Below are positions 62,593 through 64,000 of a stretch of DNA of 64,000 nucleotides, piece by piece. Position 1 is the first letter of the stretch, and each line of letters begins with the position of its first letter. The DNA comes from Watersipora subatra (taxonomy: Eukaryota > Bryozoa > Gymnolaemata > Cheilostomatida > Watersiporidae): positions 68,778,672 to 68,842,671 of the forward strand of contig NC_088708.1 of NCBI RefSeq assembly GCF_963576615.1, written 5' to 3'. The translations under genes were made by a program, and so were the position numbers. The notes under the pieces are model-generated. The model had not been told where the DNA came from, made no database searches, and saw only the letters and a program-made list of their open reading frames with translations.

Positions 62593-63532
62593 GATTTTTG
62601 CAATCAGTGTCGGCGAGTGGACCCCATCTCAGTTAAATGGAATCACGGACGGCTGTCGGTTGACAAGGTATGGCAGAGGCTGGCAATGGACATTGCGTAT
62701 GTTAATAAAAAACCCTTCCTGACCCTGATTGACTGCGGACCAAGCCGCTTTGCTGTGTAGAGAAGACTGCCAAATGAAACTGCTGCCGCAGTAGCCAAGG
62801 AGTTGAATAGAATATTCTTAGAACGAGGAGCTCCAGACGAGGTGCTATGTGACAATGGGCCATGCTTCAGAAGCTTGAGATGACTCAGTTTGTCAAAGAG
62901 TGGGAAATAATACAGGTGTTCTGTTGTGCATACAAACATTTCAGGGAACGGCATAATAGAGCGCAACCACCGTACAATTAAAAGAATGGTTGCCCGAACT
63001 GGCGGTTGAGTGGAAGACATGGTCTATTGGTACAATAACTCATCCAACACTGACAACAGCAGCTAATGTGTATCAGTATGAGGCCAGGTTATAAGGAGCG
63101 CCCAAGGCTATTGGGTTACCAGGAGAATTGTGAGATACAAAAGCCAATCCTTAACAGGCGGGTGATGTGGTTTATGTGAAACCGAGAAACATGTGAGCTG
63201 ATGCGATATGGAAACAAGCTAAAGTGACAAGAGTGGTAGCAGATCATGTAGTTGAAGTGGATGGTACAAATAGACACGTGGCCGATGTTAGACCAGCTAT
63301 AGCTGGCTCGCAAATATCATGGAGTTGTGACTGCCTGGTGACCAATGGAACTGTAGAATATTGCGTAAATGATAGTGATGACCAATTTAGTGATTTTGAT
63401 GTTGGTGAGCCCAGCAATGATACTGACAATAGTGAAAGCAATGGTGACAGTGATTTACGTGAGAACGATACTTTACCCCTAGGGAGAGACAGAAGGTTAC
63501 CTCCATACTTGAATGGTTTTGTTCGTTACTGA
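62593..63532 (+). pseudogene. Integrase remainder of retrotransposon 2
   Basis: CNQCRRVDP, then core blocks MDIAYVN, LTLIDCGPS and VLCDNGPCF with stops between, and a C-terminal DNA-binding-like segment (KVTRVVADHVVEVDG..NRHVADVRP) with an acidic Ser/Asp-rich tail ending at 63532. Confidence 0.8.
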
Positions 63533-63561
63533 CGTTGCAGGTACATTTATATGATCTAGAG

Positions 63562-63573
63562 ATTAGGGGAGAA
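63562..63573 (+). other. Polypurine tract of retrotransposon 2
   Basis: ATTAGGGGAGAA ends immediately before the 3' LTR start TGTGAAT, the expected place of plus-strand priming. Confidence 0.8.
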
Positions 63574-63918
63574 TGTGAATTGGAATACCTATCATATGCG
63601 TAGTAAGATTAGATCTGTCATTAGATATGTCATTTATAATAGTTTTAGCGCTGACTCACATTCAATCATCTGTTAAAGTAATCATGATATGTTTTCGTCA
63701 TTAGTTAGTCATGTCTAAGGTATGTTATGGTATGCTATTATAAAGCAATTATGCTGTGGTTTTCGTAACTGTTTTTGCTGTTGATGAGTTATGCTAGTAA
63801 AATTGTGTTGTTGGAGTCGGTGAGCTACGTATGCTTATACAATGAAGGAGAGTATCACAACAGAGCTGAAGTTGAGAGGCATTCAGTAAGATTAGTAGAC
63901 CAAGATACGAAACTTACA
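63574..63918 (+). repeat. 3' LTR of retrotransposon 2
   Basis: 345 bp, partner of 58930-59268. Divergence is visible but modest, with one small insertion near 63645. Confidence 0.9.
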
Positions 63919-64000
63919 AACGAGGCCTTCTTCACTTTACACACAGTTATTAGCAAAGATAAATAAGCGTCTTGTTGATTCTTTGTAGTGTAAATTTGAT

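Larger units (their letters stand above)
58930..63918 (+). mobile_element. LTR retrotransposon 2 (Ty3/gypsy type), decayed, with nested MITE
   Basis: LTRs at 58930-59268 and 63574-63918 start TGTG and end TTACA. The flanks are AACGG and AACGA, a near-match 5-bp target duplication. A purine tract AGGGGAGAA lies directly before the 3' LTR. Internal order is Gag, zinc knuckle, protease, RT, RNase H, integrase on the + strand, with many stops and frameshifts. Confidence 0.9.

Overview
The window looks like nuclear DNA of an invertebrate animal. Genes are broken by GT-AG introns (one GC-AG), exons are small, the DNA is AT-rich, and it holds Helitrons, hAT-, PIF/Harbinger- and TA-target (Tc1/mariner-type) MITEs, tRNA-like SINE-type sequences and Ty3/gypsy-type LTR retrotransposons. 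The repeat repertoire suggests a marine lophotrochozoan such as a mollusc or bryozoan, but that is inference. There is no prokaryotic gene, rRNA or CRISPR array.

Host genes, left to right: (1) the last coding exon of an unrecognised + strand gene (2-121); (2) a partial - strand ARL6IP6-like membrane protein (4513-6690); (3) a complete + strand MFSD14 (HIAT1/Hiat1) major-facilitator transporter of 13 exons over 26 kb (10471-36389); (4) the last three exons of a - strand LRAT-domain protein (45840-51838). Most other long open frames are by-products of tandem repeats whose unit length is a multiple of three.

Repeat layout: a 27-bp minisatellite (1.99-3.47 kb); a Helitron and a hAT MITE upstream of the two left genes; MFSD14 introns carrying a Helitron, several MITEs and four tandem arrays that start at 5' splice sites; a 6.2-kb 42-bp minisatellite in the last MFSD14 intron; then CT-rich, palindromic 11-bp, 51-bp and CA-rich arrays. 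Tandem arrays make up roughly a fifth of the window. From 53.4 kb to the right edge there are two decayed LTR retrotransposons in opposite orientation, the second with a MITE nested in its integrase.

The most unusual signal is in MFSD14. The tandem arrays of introns 7, 10 and 11, and probably 6, are copies of the exon-intron junction itself: the 3' end of the exon plus its 5' splice site. Intron 7 has 28 copies of a 31-bp junction (24 exonic + 7 intronic bases), intron 10 has two copies of a 20-bp junction, and intron 11 has about 148 copies of a 42-bp junction unit. The gene therefore carries long rows of intact and mutated donor sites downstream of the real ones.
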